Assembly: GCA_019426215.1 (NCBI GenBank)
Contig: CM033399.1
Coordinates: forward strand, 30,823,022 to 30,887,021
Source of the DNA: Buddleja alternifolia
Taxonomy: Eukaryota; Streptophyta; Magnoliopsida; Lamiales; Scrophulariaceae
Length of the DNA: 64,000 nucleotides
Direction of reading: 5' to 3'
Position numbers and translations under genes: made by a program. This document shows, one piece after another, positions 31,986 through 43,383 of the stretch (position 1 is the first letter of the stretch; the number at the start of each line of letters is the position of its first letter). The notes under the pieces were generated by a model, which saw only the letters and a list, made by a program, of their open reading frames with translations, ran no database searches and had not been told where the DNA came from.

Positions 31986-33672
31986 ATATGTAGTTATAAT
32001 GTTAGCATTTTATTTTATGTATGATGTATAATCATATTCTTTTTTAATAGACCACAATGCCTTTTGGCTAGTATTGTTTGGTAATTATATTATTAATGCA
32101 TAATAATTTTGTATCAGAAATCTTTTTTCGCAATGGAAGAGCGAAAAATGAAATCCTTTGTGGATATAGGAGGATTTTACCAAAACATATATCTTGTTAA
32201 GTAGTGAGATTTAATAATCGCTAATACATTAACCTTGGACCTCCATTTGCTTATGTTGTGCTTAATAAGTAATACACATGTAAGTAGCTCGATTAACGAA
32301 GGTTGCCTTGAGCGAAAAGGTCTCGGCTCCTTTAAAGAAAAAATTTGAAATTTGATCCCTTGCGTATGCAGATTTTTTTTTTTTAGAAAGGACTGACTGT
32401 AGTTCGAGGGACTAATATTGAATATTCAGGTGTGAGTACATCTTTGAGAAACTATAAAACACTAAGGCTATGTCTGTTTTATTTTGGGGGTCTATTTTGG
32501 GGTAATGAGTGTTAGAATTGAGTGTTGGGGAGTTGTGTGTTCGGTTTTATTAGTTTTTTTTTCTCTCTCCTTATCTTTTATTGTTTTGATAAGTTGTTTT
32601 TAACCCCACATTGCTGTAGTTTTTCATGTCTTAATCATCAAAGTTTTAGTGAATTATTAGTTTCCAAAATGTAACAAAAAAAAAATTAGTTTCCAAAAGA
32701 GTGCAATTGAAGACATTGCACGGAAGCTTACGAAGAAGTTAAGATAATATATATGCTAATTGTGGGGCTCTGAAGTCTGAAATAACATGGTCGAGCCCTC
32801 GAGGCTTGAAATTATTAGACGTCTTATCTTTGTTTGATTAATAATAATGAGGATGCACCTTGTCTACTTTGGCCAACTTTATCATAAATCTCATTTTTAT
32901 TGTACTTTATATTGATTTTTTGTAATTAATTTGATGTGAGATCATGATTTTGTGGGCAACTTTTCAACTGATTAAATTTAAATTTAAAATATTGTTATAT
33001 ATATTATTTATATTTCATTAACGTACAAATTAACTGATCAATAGCATTAAATAATTTTTTTTAAAATCAAATATAAAGTTTCAATATTAGCAACTAAAAA
33101 TTGGTTAGGTTAGTGACAAAAAATTGTTGATTTTAGTGTAATTAATGTTGAGATGGGATGGGCGACCGAACATTGGTCATACTCTTATACTGTTTCAATT
33201 TAAATATTAAAATTGATGGTGACTCCTCATGTAGTAAAACAACTACACTACAAAAAGAATTAATTTTTTTCCTACTATTTTATATTTATACCGAAACAAA
33301 ACTTTAACCGAATCAATGTCTCCATCCTTGTCGCTTTTAGCCCAATTACAATGATTCCAAATGCAATATTATTTTAGTGGTAACAAGTATCAATCGCCCA
33401 AAAAAAAAAAAGACCTCGACTTTAATCGCCATCAATAACTTCTTTTATTTACATTTGGTTAAAAACAGTGGGATCTTCTTGCAATAGATTGGAATCTTCT
33501 TCTCCCATTTAGTTTTGACTACTTGATGCAATACCAAACTAAGATCGAGGACAATGTAGTGAACTCCGGTAAAAAAAGTAATAGCATTTGTATGTACAAA
33601 TATGAGATTGACCTTCAACACGACGACTAGAGAACTCCGCCTTTAATGATTAGTGTTTCAGGTATAATAAGT
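31986..33672. other. AT-rich intergenic DNA, nothing recognised
   Basis: I see no coding domain or bounded element. A stretch near 32285-32400 has a faint SINE-like look (GAAATTTGATCCC, then a T run), too weak to call. Confidence 0.4.
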
Positions 33673-33682
33673 GATGTGTCTA
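33673..33682. repeat. LINE target-site duplication, left (GATGTGTCTA)
   Basis: It matches GATGTGTCTA at 40447-40456, directly after the LINE poly(A). Confidence 0.75.
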
Positions 33683-33771
33683 TATAAATTAAAGAATCAT
33701 CCCCCTTAATTAAAAGTATTTTAATTTGCTCCACCTAATTGGCGATTGCATAACCATAGCCGCACCGAAGC

Positions 33772-33779
33772 ATGTCGGA
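33772..33779. repeat. TSD of hAT MITE, left (ATGTCGGA)
   Basis: It is repeated at 34135-34142. The duplicated octamer includes the ORF1 start codon. Confidence 0.9.
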
Positions 33780-34134
33780 CAGGGGGGGGGCAATTTTGAA
33801 AAATTATATTTTTTACTTTACAAAATTTTTGATATTTGAATTTCGGCCCCCCTCAAAATCGAAAAATATCATAATTTCTCCCTTTTCTTTGAGTTGCCCC
33901 CCCTCCCCCTAAAAAAATCTAAAATCCTAGTTATTACGAAAGAGATATAAGTATGTCAAAAGTTGTTATTGAACCTAGTTCTTTATTATGTTTCTCCCCA
34001 TAAATATAGTGTACCGTACCGTAGAGGGCAAGCCCCCTGCACCCCACTTGACTCCTTCGTATATCTGGGAAAAAATTGTGTAGCTATATCACAACAATCT
34101 CGCCCCCTTAGTAAAATTCCTAGCTCCATCCCTG
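33780..34134. mobile_element. hAT MITE at the LINE ORF1 start (copy 1)
   Basis: The element begins CAGGGG and ends TAGCTCCATCCCTG, giving CAGGGAYGGAG-type ends, with a perfect 8-bp TSD. Its interior (TTTGAAAAATTATA, AAAATCGAAAAATATC, ACGAAAGAGATATAAG) matches the element at 57189-57561. A run of G follows the left end. No coding capacity. Confidence 0.9.
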
Positions 34135-37100
34135 ATGTCGGATGCTTTTTTCGGCCAACTACCGTCGTCGGTGCCCATTGATGAACGCTCTATTAAGAAA
34201 TTTAAGCGTGGAATCATGGGAGAGGAGAGGGAGTACATACCGCCGTCTCTCCCACTAGGAAAATGACAATAATATGGACATGAACAACGAATCAGAGTCA
34301 GCTTCACGTCCAAATAAGTGGTACTTAGCCCTTCTGAAGGAGAATTGGTCCACTGTTACGCCACAACGACCTTATTATTATGGAAATGGAGAGGCAACCG
34401 ATGAAAACCTTATACCGGATCTGGAAATCCCAACTGTGGTTGAGGAAGGTAAGGAGAAAGATCTACCCTGGCCTAATCTAAATGTCCCCGTTGAAGCTTG
34501 GCAGAAGTACTCGAAGACATACATGCGCACGCTAGTGGTCAAGGTGCTTGGCCGGACAGTGAGCTACACGACATTGAAACAGCACATGAAAACCCTTTGG
34601 CAAGTCAAGTATGAGTTAGACCCCGTAGACTTGGGAAATGACTTCTACATATTACGATTTTATTCGAAAGAGGAGTACGAGAAGGTGTTAACGGGAGGAC
34701 CATGGATTATCATGGGGCATTACCTCAAGGTTAGGAAGTGGCGACCCGATCTTCAACCCGCAACAACACATATATCATCAACGGTGACATGGGTTCGTTT
34801 CCCTAACTTACCTATAGAACAGTTCAATTCGGAAGTGTTGTATCAACTTGGGTCACTCATTGGCAAAGTTGTCAAAGTGGATAAAAATACGAAACATTCG
34901 ATTAGGGGGATTTTGCTCGCATAGGCATAAAGATTAACTTGGCTAAACCCCTACTTCCGTTTGTGTGTATCAACAGGAGCCCTCAAGCTGTTGAATACGA
35001 TGTTAGTGTTATGCCCTCAGATACCATAAAGAATAGAATGTATAGGGCATATTCATTGTAATTAAACATTATTTATATAAGGCATTTTGCGTTGTTTTCA
35101 TATTGGCATTTGTAAGATAAAATAAACAACTCTAAATCCATGACATTAAGGCGGACCTTCTACTCCCTATGGGTTAAGGAAAATATCACTAGAAGGATTC
35201 AGTACTCATTGTCTAAATAAGTTCGCAAGTCAAAGAAAGTCCTGACTGGACATCAGTAACATATAAGACTTGTATGGCATAAGCTTTGACATGAAAGTGC
35301 TAGTCGAATACTAGGTGGTTGTGGGAGCTTATATCATAGACATATCAGTGAGACTGATATGTTTGAACATGACTCGCATTGGTTCTGTCACATGAGTTTT
35401 CACTCAATGACAGTCAATGATAGAACTGATTAATTGTGATAGGTACGCATGAACCTTAGACCTGAGAAATCACGTTGAAGATGTGCTTGTGATATCAAGT
35501 TCGTCATTAGAGTAGTTAGACTCAATTCACCATTGGTGTGCATCTTGATAGACAAGCAAGAGTCTTAACTGATTTGCAAGATTGGAATTTATTCTCTCAT
35601 AAGTGAATGAGCAATTATCCTATGCCGTCGTGAATGAGTAAGTCAAAAGTCTTTGGCCAAAGCAGTAGAGTTTACTATTGTTAGACACAAGAGTAATCTT
35701 ATTGAGCTCGACTCATTATGTACTTAAGCATATAGTCAAGTACTGTGAGTTTGATTGTACTGTGACTCTCACATGACTAGAATATAAGAATAAAAGGTTT
35801 ATCCACGTACGGTATTCGCAATAGAAAAGGTTTGGAATGATCCTCATCATTCGTTCTCAATTTGGTTACGATGTAAGCCACAAGATTCGCTAAGTGTTAT
35901 TCACATCCTTTTGGTTTCCTCCTAATTGTTTTTTGAGACAAACCTAAAAAGTCACGCTTAAAAGGAATTGCAAAGGAAAAACGGTTTTTGACTAAAAGAG
36001 TTTTTCGGTATTTGATATCAATTAAATATTAAATAATTAATTTGTCAATTGATGATCTAATTAATAAAATAATTAATTTCTTGGAGGAATTAATTATATT
36101 TTAATTGATTCATTTTTTTAATTAATTATTGAATAAATATATTAAATAAATAAAATTGAATTAAAATTGGAACCAAGTGGTGCACTAGCCCGAAGGCTAG
36201 CACACGGTTAAAGTGCGTGTCCAACATGATTTGGTTGCCAAGGTTTTTATAACTCTTGAGTAGTGTACTTATACACTACTTGAAGAGAGTAAAAAATCCC
36301 TAGCCTCTTTTTTTTTTTTTTAACAAAAAAAGAAGGGAAAGAAAGAACTCTGTCAAAAACTCTCCCTCCTCCCCTTTCATCCTTTCTATAGCCGTCACCC
36401 ACCAAGGGAAGAAGGAAGAGGATTTCTGCTTTGGATTCGGGCATGAAGCTTTAGAGGCAGTGACGGTTTTGCCGCTCGGGTCAGAATTTTTGAAAAGATG
36501 CATATAAGGAAGAATACGTAAGTGTTTTTTCCTCTAAGTTTGAATATGGAAAATCAGAGATGACCATAAATTGGAATTTAAATTTTTTCTGCTGTAATTT
36601 TTATATAGTTTCCCAACGTACGAAGGGCTTCATTTAGTCTGCTTCGGCTGTAGAGCATATGGGCACAGTCAGAAAACATGTGGAAATGGACAAGATCAAA
36701 CCAAGGAGACACAAGGAAACATGGAGAAGCCAAGTCACGATACTATTGCACAACAGCCATTGGACTTCACATACGGTCCGTGGATGTTGGCACCATCTCA
36801 TCAGAAAAGACAACTGCAAGCTTCAGAATACGGGGAGGGCACACAAAATCAACATTCTGCTTTTCACATGATTTTCAAAGCGACAAATAAAAACGATCAC
36901 GGAAAAGAGAAAACTTATCAGGGAACACAATTGGGGAAGAGCTCAAGTAAAAAAAAAAACTCACATCTCAAAGGAGGAAATACGGCTAAGTCCAAGGAGA
37001 ATACAAGGGGATCCAGGTTCACAATGTTAATATACGAGGATGAGGAGAGTGATGGGTCTATATGGATTCAGAATACGGGAAAGGCAAAAGTGGGATCAAC

Positions 37101-37284
37101 GAGTAGAGCTAAATACAAAGCTAAGGCTAATACTAAGAAAAATAGCAACGAGGTAGTCATGATGACACGAGGCAAAGAGAACAATAATCCAAATATGAAG
37201 GTTAATTTGGAACAGATTCCACCGATAACTAAAGGTATAACATATGCTATCTTCAATAATTCTATATTTCTAAAAACCCTATGA
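34135..37284 (+). pseudogene. LINE ORF1 (DUF4283 plus zinc knuckle), split by an LTR
   Basis: It starts at the ATG within the MITE target (MSDAFFGQLPSSVPIDERS). After a one-base slip near 34261 it enters the 34274-34924 frame with a DUF4283 domain (KYSKTYMRTLVVKVLGRTVS, GGPWIIMGHYLKVRKW, VTWVRFPNLPIEQF). Another slip near 34910 leads to IGIKINLAKPLLPFVCINRS. The solo LTR then interrupts at QAVEY. Reading resumes EGLHLVCFGCRAYGHSQKTC (about 36622-36685), a CX2CX4HX4C knuckle, and continues to a stop at 37284. Plant L1 ORF1 proteins bind LINE RNA. This copy has at least two frameshifts. Confidence 0.85.
35002..36618. mobile_element. Solo LTR, 1.6 kb, in LINE ORF1
   Basis: Begins TGTTAGTGTTATGCCC and ends TTTCCCAACG (CA changed to CG). 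The 5-bp TSD TACGA lies at 34997-35001 and 36619-36623. With one TACGA removed the flanking LINE codons join as VEY-EGLH in frame, which independently confirms the boundaries. No polyprotein fragment is present, so it is a solo LTR left by recombination. The size suits the larger copia LTRs, but the family is not identified. Confidence 0.82.
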
Positions 37285-37580
37285 GCAGCAAAAGTCATTC
37301 CACACTACACACACAACATGGAAACAGGCCCACTATGAGATCGGATTACCCCCTCTCCCCGCAAGTTGATCTATTTCAAGTGGAACAGCAGCATTCTATC
37401 TCGGAGAAGGGTATGACCTCAACTCCCGATGGGGATAGGGGCCCTGGAGGTTCACGAACAGCGCTTGGAGCAAAACACACCATGGAGGAATATCTGCATG
37501 CTTTGGCAGTAGGTCTTAGTGAGCTAAATGGCGGGCATGGGACCTTATCGGAGGCACAGGATTACAACATCGAAACCTGA
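37281..37580 (+). pseudogene. Possible C-terminal continuation of LINE ORF1
   Basis: A 99-codon frame overlapping the ORF1 stop (TATGAGC). It is hydrophilic and has no known domain. Its place between ORF1 and ORF2 suggests a frameshifted ORF1 tail or an inter-ORF linker. Confidence 0.4.
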
Positions 37581-37698
37581 AGGAATATGAAGCGGTGATT
37601 CAGAGATGACCAAAGATGCCGTCTATGACAATTTGGGGAATAATATATGCCCCCAAGGTTATATTACTTATCTATCCTTGTTTTGTAAGTGTTTTCTG

Positions 37699-38420
37699 AT
37701 GAAGATTATTTTGTGGAATTGTAGAGGAGTAGGTAGTCCTAGCTTCATCAATACTCTCTTGGAGATATTGCGTGTTTATAATCCTTACATTCTTATGCTT
37801 ATGGAAATTAAAACACAAGGTGATAAGGCAGATGTGATAATTAATCAAAATCAATTTGATAGGGTTGAGAATGTTGAGGCCCGAGGTTTCTCGGGTGGTA
37901 TATGGATATTCTGGAAATTAAGGGATGTTTTGCTCGAGTTTCTTGAAGTAAATGATCAGAGTATTACATAAGTTATTCACTCAGCAGGGAATAAGGACTG
38001 GATCCTCTCTGCCCTGTATGGCAGCCCACAACTTGAAAATCGGGACAGTGTTTGGACTCATATCGAGCAGCTATCTAATGGAACTCGAAGACCGTGGATG
38101 CTGGCTAGAGATATGAATGTTGTGACAGATAGCTTTGAAAAATGAGGGGGGCGCCTATTGACTTTAATAAGTATAGGAAGTTCATTAACTGCATAGATAC
38201 ACTAGGGCTCATTGACCTTAAGTTCACGGGCTCCCCATATACTTGGGCAAAAGGAAGAAATTCAAGTTTACAGGAACGTCTGGATCGAGCTACTTGCAAA
38301 TGTGATTAGAGGGTTGCTTTTCTCGAAGCCTCTGTGACTCTTTTGCCGCACATCTTATCAAACCACTCACATCATCTAGTGGACTTGGTTCCGGGAGGGG
38401 GTCGGTCTACTCGTACACGT
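37699..38420 (+). pseudogene. LINE ORF2 endonuclease domain
   Basis: Starts MKIILWNCRGVGSPSF, the N-terminal motif of EEP-type LINE endonucleases with the metal-binding Asn. It continues with ILMLMEIKTQ (catalytic Glu) and LSALYGSPQ. Then comes ARDMNVVTDS, where GDFN is expected, and FTGSPYTWAKGR. The C-terminal SDH motif has decayed to LSNHSHHLVDL. Stops at 37970 and about 38143 break it. In an active LINE this domain nicks target DNA to prime reverse transcription. Confidence 0.85.
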
Positions 38421-39098
38421 GGAGTAGAGTCCAAAAGGGATTTCCTCTTCTGGAAGCTCACTTGAGATGGAAGGTGGGCAATAGTAATAGGGTTCGGTTC
38501 TGGAGGGATAAATGGCTAGATAACTCTAAGTTGGAACACTACCTGGAAGACTCTAGTTAAGTGAATGACATAGATAGAACTATGGCTAGCTATTGGACTC
38601 ACTCGATGGGGTGGAATTGGGCCGAGCTAACGATGCTCCCCGAGGACGTACACACAGATCTTCTACGGTTTAACCTAGACAAGAACTCGCAGATGGCGGG
38701 CACAGCGGTTTGGCGGTACACGACGAATGGTCGATATTCATGTAAAAGTCCTTACAAGCAGTTATATCATAGGTCTACAGCGAGTGATCATATAGAGAGA
38801 GGGGTATGTTGCAGGATTTGGAAAATTAAAGTGGCACATCGCCAAAAGTTCTTTCTCTGGTTAACAAGGCACAACAAGCTCCTTACCAATCACGCGCTGG
38901 TGAATAGAGACATTGCAAATACGAGACAGTGTCCTATTTGCCATAATGCCGAGGAGACGATTCTGCATGTGCTGAGGGACTGCCCTCGAGCGGCCAATCT
39001 ATGGCGCTGTCTAGTCGCCCCGTCACTGCAATACATTCTTCTTGCTCACCAACTCGACATGGTTGGACTAGAACATATCGACTTCGGCGAGCGGGTAT
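38405..39098 (+). pseudogene. LINE ORF2 zf-RVT domain, joined directly to the endonuclease
   Basis: Near 38420-38520 the reading is SYTWSRVQKGFPLLEAHLRW followed by NRVRFWRDKWL, which in plant LINEs follows the reverse transcriptase. After a stop near 38558 the 38561-39100 frame contains the zf-RVT region: WKIKVAHRQKFFLWLTRHNK and CPICHNAEETILHVLRDCP (Cys-Cys-His-Cys). The RT fingers, palm and YADD-type box are entirely missing. Confidence 0.85.
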
Positions 39099-39319
39099 GA
39101 ATGGTCTAAAGATTGGAATATATGTTTCACTGAAGCTCTTAACTTTTTATGGCAGGTTCAGAACTAAAAAGTGCATGGAAAAGAGAACTGAGACCCAAAA
39201 GCCGATCTAAACATGGTTCGATTGCGAGTAGAGAAAGCCTTCTATTCTCACTGTTGTGACAGGAATGAATTTGATACCACCATCCGTGTCGGATGGAAAC
39301 TGCCTGAAATGAGGCAATG

Positions 39320-40377
39320 AAAAATCAATGTTGATGGGGCAGTTCGTCAGGGGGATGAACTCCAAGCCGATGTGATGAGTATCAGAGGTAGGGGTGTAAG
39401 TTGAGCCGAGCCGGCTCGCGAGCCTGGCGAGCCTGCTCGACTCGAGCCCAACTCGAGCTCGAGCTTCACGAGCTAGAGCTTTTATCGAGCTCGAGCTCGA
39501 GCTCGAGCCAGATTATCTCTTCCAGAAGCTCGCAAGCCCGGCTCGAGAGCTTCTTCAATTTTTAATTTATATATATATATATTATTGGTTTATACATATT
39601 AGCTGTGGTGTGTGTGGTATACAGCTGTACACAACCACAGCCTTAATATGTTTATTAGATATATATATATTATAATATTTATCTATTAAAATAATAATAT
39701 AATTGATTAAAACTAAAAAATTAAAACCACCAAAAAATCGTGCCTATCATCCATCCCATCTATACTCTATAAACGTAAACTAAACACAGCAGCAGTACAA
39801 CACCATTATCAAACAAAACCCCAAAAGAACATCTGCAAAAAATTGAATTAAACCTCCACCCCATCGCCATCGGAAAATCACTACACCCTCCCTCCAGCCT
39901 CCACCCCAACCCATGCCGTCTCCGTCGCCCACATCCATGTTATGCGCACAGCCGCAAACGACAAGGCCCGAAGCCACCGCCACGCGAAGCTGCCACCCGA
40001 AGCCACCACCGCCTCCGCGAACTTCTTGTCGATAAGTATTACGGCCCATATTTGGGTTTTATGGTAGTTTATTCATGGAATTGTTTACTCCATCGCAGAA
40101 AGCTTGCTGGAAAAAAAAATTGGAGCCAGGCTCACGAGCCGGGCTCGGCTCGCGCTCGCGAACTTGAGCTCACGAGCTCGAGTCGAGCTGTTATTTGAGC
40201 TAACTCGAGCTCTCAAAATACAGCTCGAGCTCTGCTCGTTTGCATCCCTAATCAGAGGAGTTATTTGTGACCACCATGGTCACTGGGTTCGGGGATTTAG
40301 TGGTGGTATAGGCATATCTACTCCTCTAGGTGAATACTTTGAAGCAAGATCGACAAGACCTTACTTGTCTTAGACAA
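39320..40377 (+). pseudogene. LINE ORF2 RNase H domain, split by a hAT MITE
   Basis: Left of the MITE the frame is KINVDGAVRQGDELQADVMS. Right of it, IRGVICDHHGHWVRGFSGGIG, ending with a stop near 40372. This is the plant LINE RNase H start (xxNVDGA...GVIRDHxGxW). It is truncated shortly after the second conserved block. Confidence 0.85.
39389..40250. mobile_element. hAT MITE rich in AGCTCGAG, in LINE RNase H
   Basis: Ends TAGGGGTGTAAG and GCATCCCTA. The 8-bp TSD ATCAGAGG lies at 39381-39388 and 40251-40258. Both subterminal zones are dense in GAGCTCGAGC motifs. The centre (about 39790-40030) is C-rich and unlike the rest. Removing the element restores the LINE frame. Confidence 0.92.
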
Positions 40378-40387
40378 ACAACTATAA

Positions 40388-40446
40388 ACCCGGGTCTGTC
40401 GGAATAGATCGTTAGGGTCCCCCTTCTCTTTGCAATAAAAAAAAAC
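40388..40446 (+). other. LINE 3' UTR end and poly(A)
   Basis: ACCCGGGTCTGTCGGAATAG to an A run, then the TSD GATGTGTCTA. It aligns with the fragment at 8540-8607. Confidence 0.7.
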
Positions 40447-40456
40447 GATGTGTCTA

Positions 40457-41196
40457 AAACGTACTAATTAATCAATATTTATAGGTATATCTAATGAGTT
40501 ATGATCGGGTTAACAAGATCATTAACCAGCTAATATCATGACTTGGATAATGGGCCATTTCCAGCCTAAAATGCACATAGTTATTAATCTACAAATTATT
40601 CATTTATGATTAAGTTCATATATCGCACTTAATCATAATAATGGTGCACCGATTACGACTCGTATGTGATTTTTTTACGAGTATTTGAGATTTGATGGTC
40701 ACAACGACTCATATAATAGAATCTACTTGAGAAGCACCATAATAACTATTGTAATTATATTGAGATTTGAAATTTGAAAAACTATTAAGAGTAAGTCACT
40801 AATAGTTTAAAATAAAAGTGTTTATCCACCATGATAGTATCTCACGTTTCAAACCAAAAAGAACAAAAGGTAAAAGAAAATATAAAAGCATATACTTGTT
40901 ATCAAGATTATTAACTTTTGTTGTAGTATATTATACTAACCCACCCACTCGCTCCCACAAAAAAAACAACAGTATATTCCATCTATTTCTCATTGATGTT
41001 TACTCAATTAGATGTTCAGAAAATATATCCGATTTGAACAATAAAACATTGTGATTAAATCCTACAATTGAAATAGACTTGTGAATTTTTAATTTTAAGT
41101 GCCTGTCTTTGGTTTTAGTTAAAAAGATTATAAGTGATCAAGTGTGTTTAATTTGTAAAATTATAAGCGTGAGCTCAATTTCTTTATATAATATTT
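40457..41196. other. AT-rich intergenic DNA, nothing recognised
   Basis: I see no domain, TIR or LTR. The 78-codon frame at 40818 is not convincing. Confidence 0.4.
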
Positions 41197-41208
41197 ATCA
41201 CTTTAATT

Positions 41209-41762
41209 CATTTAATTATAAAACTCAACTTTAGTTTGTATATAAAAAATACTAACCACTCGCCTCCATCCCCATCTCTCTCTAAACCCTAACCTTCTTT
41301 TTCTTTTATTTTCCTCCGCCGGCGATGGCTAGATGAAGCAGTCGTCTACTTCACCACTGTTACCACCGTCATCGTCGGCGTGTTGGGTTGGAGAACCCTT
41401 TTTCAAGGTGTACATCACATTTTCAAATCTGACAAGACGGATATAAATCTAACGATATGAAAATGGGTGATACATAAGTTTTTATATAACATTTTAGATA
41501 TTTTGTTTACTATTTTATATTCTCTCTCGTGTGAGAGTTTGTTTTCTCTCTCGAATGAGAGTTTCGTCTATCCTTGAACAGGAGTTGCACAAGAACTTTC
41601 TTGAGCTCGTTTGTTAGTTCTTAAAATTTATTTTCTTGAAATTTTTTGATATTTGGTGGTTCAATTGTTCTTTATTACATCGTTAGATTCAATCTCAATT
41701 GTATTATTTTTGACATTATAATTTTTTTATTGGATAAAATAAAATACTTCTTTCTAAAAAAA
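41209..41762 (+). mobile_element. Family D retroposon, copy 1
   Basis: About 554 bases with no coding frame, ending in an A-rich tail (TTTCTAAAAAAAA). It is flanked by ATCACTTTAATT (41197-41208) and ATCACTTAATT (41763-41773), a target duplication with one indel. From the 5' end it carries TCTCTAAACCCTAACCTTC, CCGGCGATGGCTAGATGAAG, a GACAAGACGGAT motif and paired CTCTCTCGAATGAGAG/CTCTCTCGTGTGAGAG blocks. The 3' end has a TTGTATT...ATAAAATAAAA segment. Three other copies lie within 6 kb. A non-LTR, poly(A)-tailed mechanism is inferred. I do not recognise the family. Confidence 0.7.
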
Positions 41763-41773
41763 ATCACTTAATT

Positions 41774-42154
41774 ACAAACCCACAAAATATTTATCATGCA
41801 TTCTATATATTTATCAAATACAATATTTTATATACCGATTTAGGCAGGATTGTCAGAGGCACATGTCGCCGTGATTGGCTGACGAGAGGTGGGACCACTA
41901 TAATTCCCATAATCACCACCTTAAATTACGCTTAGTGCAAGCTAGCTTCCCCACCCCATGCATGAATAAAGAATGATTGAATTGAACATGGAAATTTCTG
42001 TTTTTATCCCATTTGCTAACATGCACAAAACAACAAATGATATATCGGTCCTCTATTTTAAATTACTCTTTTTTCCTTTGCAACATGTTTGTTATAGTAT
42101 AAAAGTCATCCACTATATGTATGCATGATTGCATATCCGGAATATATTCATGCC
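41774..42154. other. No recognisable feature
   Basis: AT-rich spacer between family D copy 1 and a hAT-like element. Confidence 0.4.
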
Positions 42155-42644
42155 CAGGGGTGTATGCGATCGAGTTCGGGCAGTTGTATCGAAAAAATTC
42201 AACCAGACTCGATATATGCTAGTTGATAAAATAACAAACCGAAACAACATAATTATCTTTTCAAACCAAGCGGTTCGAGTCGATCGGATTTAATGTATTT
42301 AGCGGGCGGTTTGGCGGGTTATCAAATTATAATTATATTACTTTTAGTTTCAACTAGTAAGTAAGAAACTAAATAACATACTTGTACAAGTAATTATAAA
42401 AAATGAGTTGGTGATAAATACAAAATTAAGTGATGTCGTTAATTAAAATATTAATAAAATTAAATTACTTTATAAGTTTATCATAAAAATATACATCTTC
42501 AAATCAAGTAAAAACAAATGTTCTTGTTTACTCAAATTAAAAATAAAGTGTTTTACATAAATATGAATACAACTACTCTTATTAGAGTTTATATATATGC
42601 ATATATAGTTTTAAGAGTTTAGGGTTAATCTTTAAATATATATT

Positions 42645-42681
<37 letters not shown>

Positions 42682-43039
42682 TTATGACATATGCAATTAG
42701 CGGTCGGGTGGCGGTTGTTTTTCAGGCGAGGTTACAATTCATCATCAAATCGGTTGTTTTCCAGTAAAATTCCGGCACTGTAAAGATCGAAAGATATGCA
42801 GAAATCGATTCCCTATTCATCATCTTCTTCTGTTTTCAATTCAATTTTTTCTGAATTCTTCTTCTGTTATCAAATATGAGTCTGCAAATCATCATTAAGC
42901 AGCTGATTTAATGCAAATTTTCTCTCTATCACTATTTACACTACAATTTTATTAATGAATGGTATAACAAATCAGCGGTTTTCTGGGCGTATCATCGGGT
43001 GCGCGCCTGGTGTGATGGTGTGGTTTATGTACACCCCTA
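42155..43039. mobile_element. hAT-like element carrying a shared segment
   Basis: Ends CAGGGGTGTA and TACACCCCTA are inverted hAT-type termini. Subterminal CGGGCGGTTTGGCGGG and CGGTCGGGTGGCGG motifs fit. No clear 8-bp TSD could be found. Inside, 42735-42905 matches, in reverse orientation, 60723-60899 of an unrelated-looking element. Confidence 0.65.
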
Positions 43040-43383
43040 TGATCCATGTAACAACTATATAAAATCTTTTAGGAATACTAATCATAATATGGAATGATAG
43101 AAGAAGATAGCACAACTATATATATTTATAGATGAGTGAATATACACAATTATATATGGTATAGACATTATCACTACAATGATGTTAATAATGAACAAAA
43201 TTGTAAACACTTATATCCTATTATCTTCAATCATAACAATATCCTTCAAGAATCTAACAATTTTTTTTTGTGACGAAATCAGGTGAAATCTCTTTGTGCA
43301 AAGAGGTGACATACTCCATTATTCCCTAAGAGTGGACTGAAACCAATCTCTTATCTTATGTATTAGAGAGAATATGCAATTAA
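43040..43383. other. No recognisable feature
   Basis: AT-rich spacer. Confidence 0.4.

Larger units (their letters stand above)
33683..40446 (+). mobile_element. L1-type LINE with RT deleted and three nested insertions
   Basis: A 10-bp duplication GATGTGTCTA (33673-33682, 40447-40456) and a 3' poly(A) bound the element. ORF1 has a DUF4283 domain and zinc knuckle. ORF2 starts with an endonuclease/exonuclease/phosphatase domain and ends with a zf-RVT domain and RNase H. The reverse transcriptase between them is gone. Three later insertions (33780-34134, 35002-36618, 39389-40250) lie inside. Removing each with one TSD copy gives a LINE of roughly 3.9 kb. The order of nesting dates the LINE as the oldest. 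Confidence 0.88.

Noticed and set aside
36247..36503. Minus-strand frames of 65 and 67 codons
   Set aside because: They lie wholly within the solo LTR, are low complexity and show no domain.
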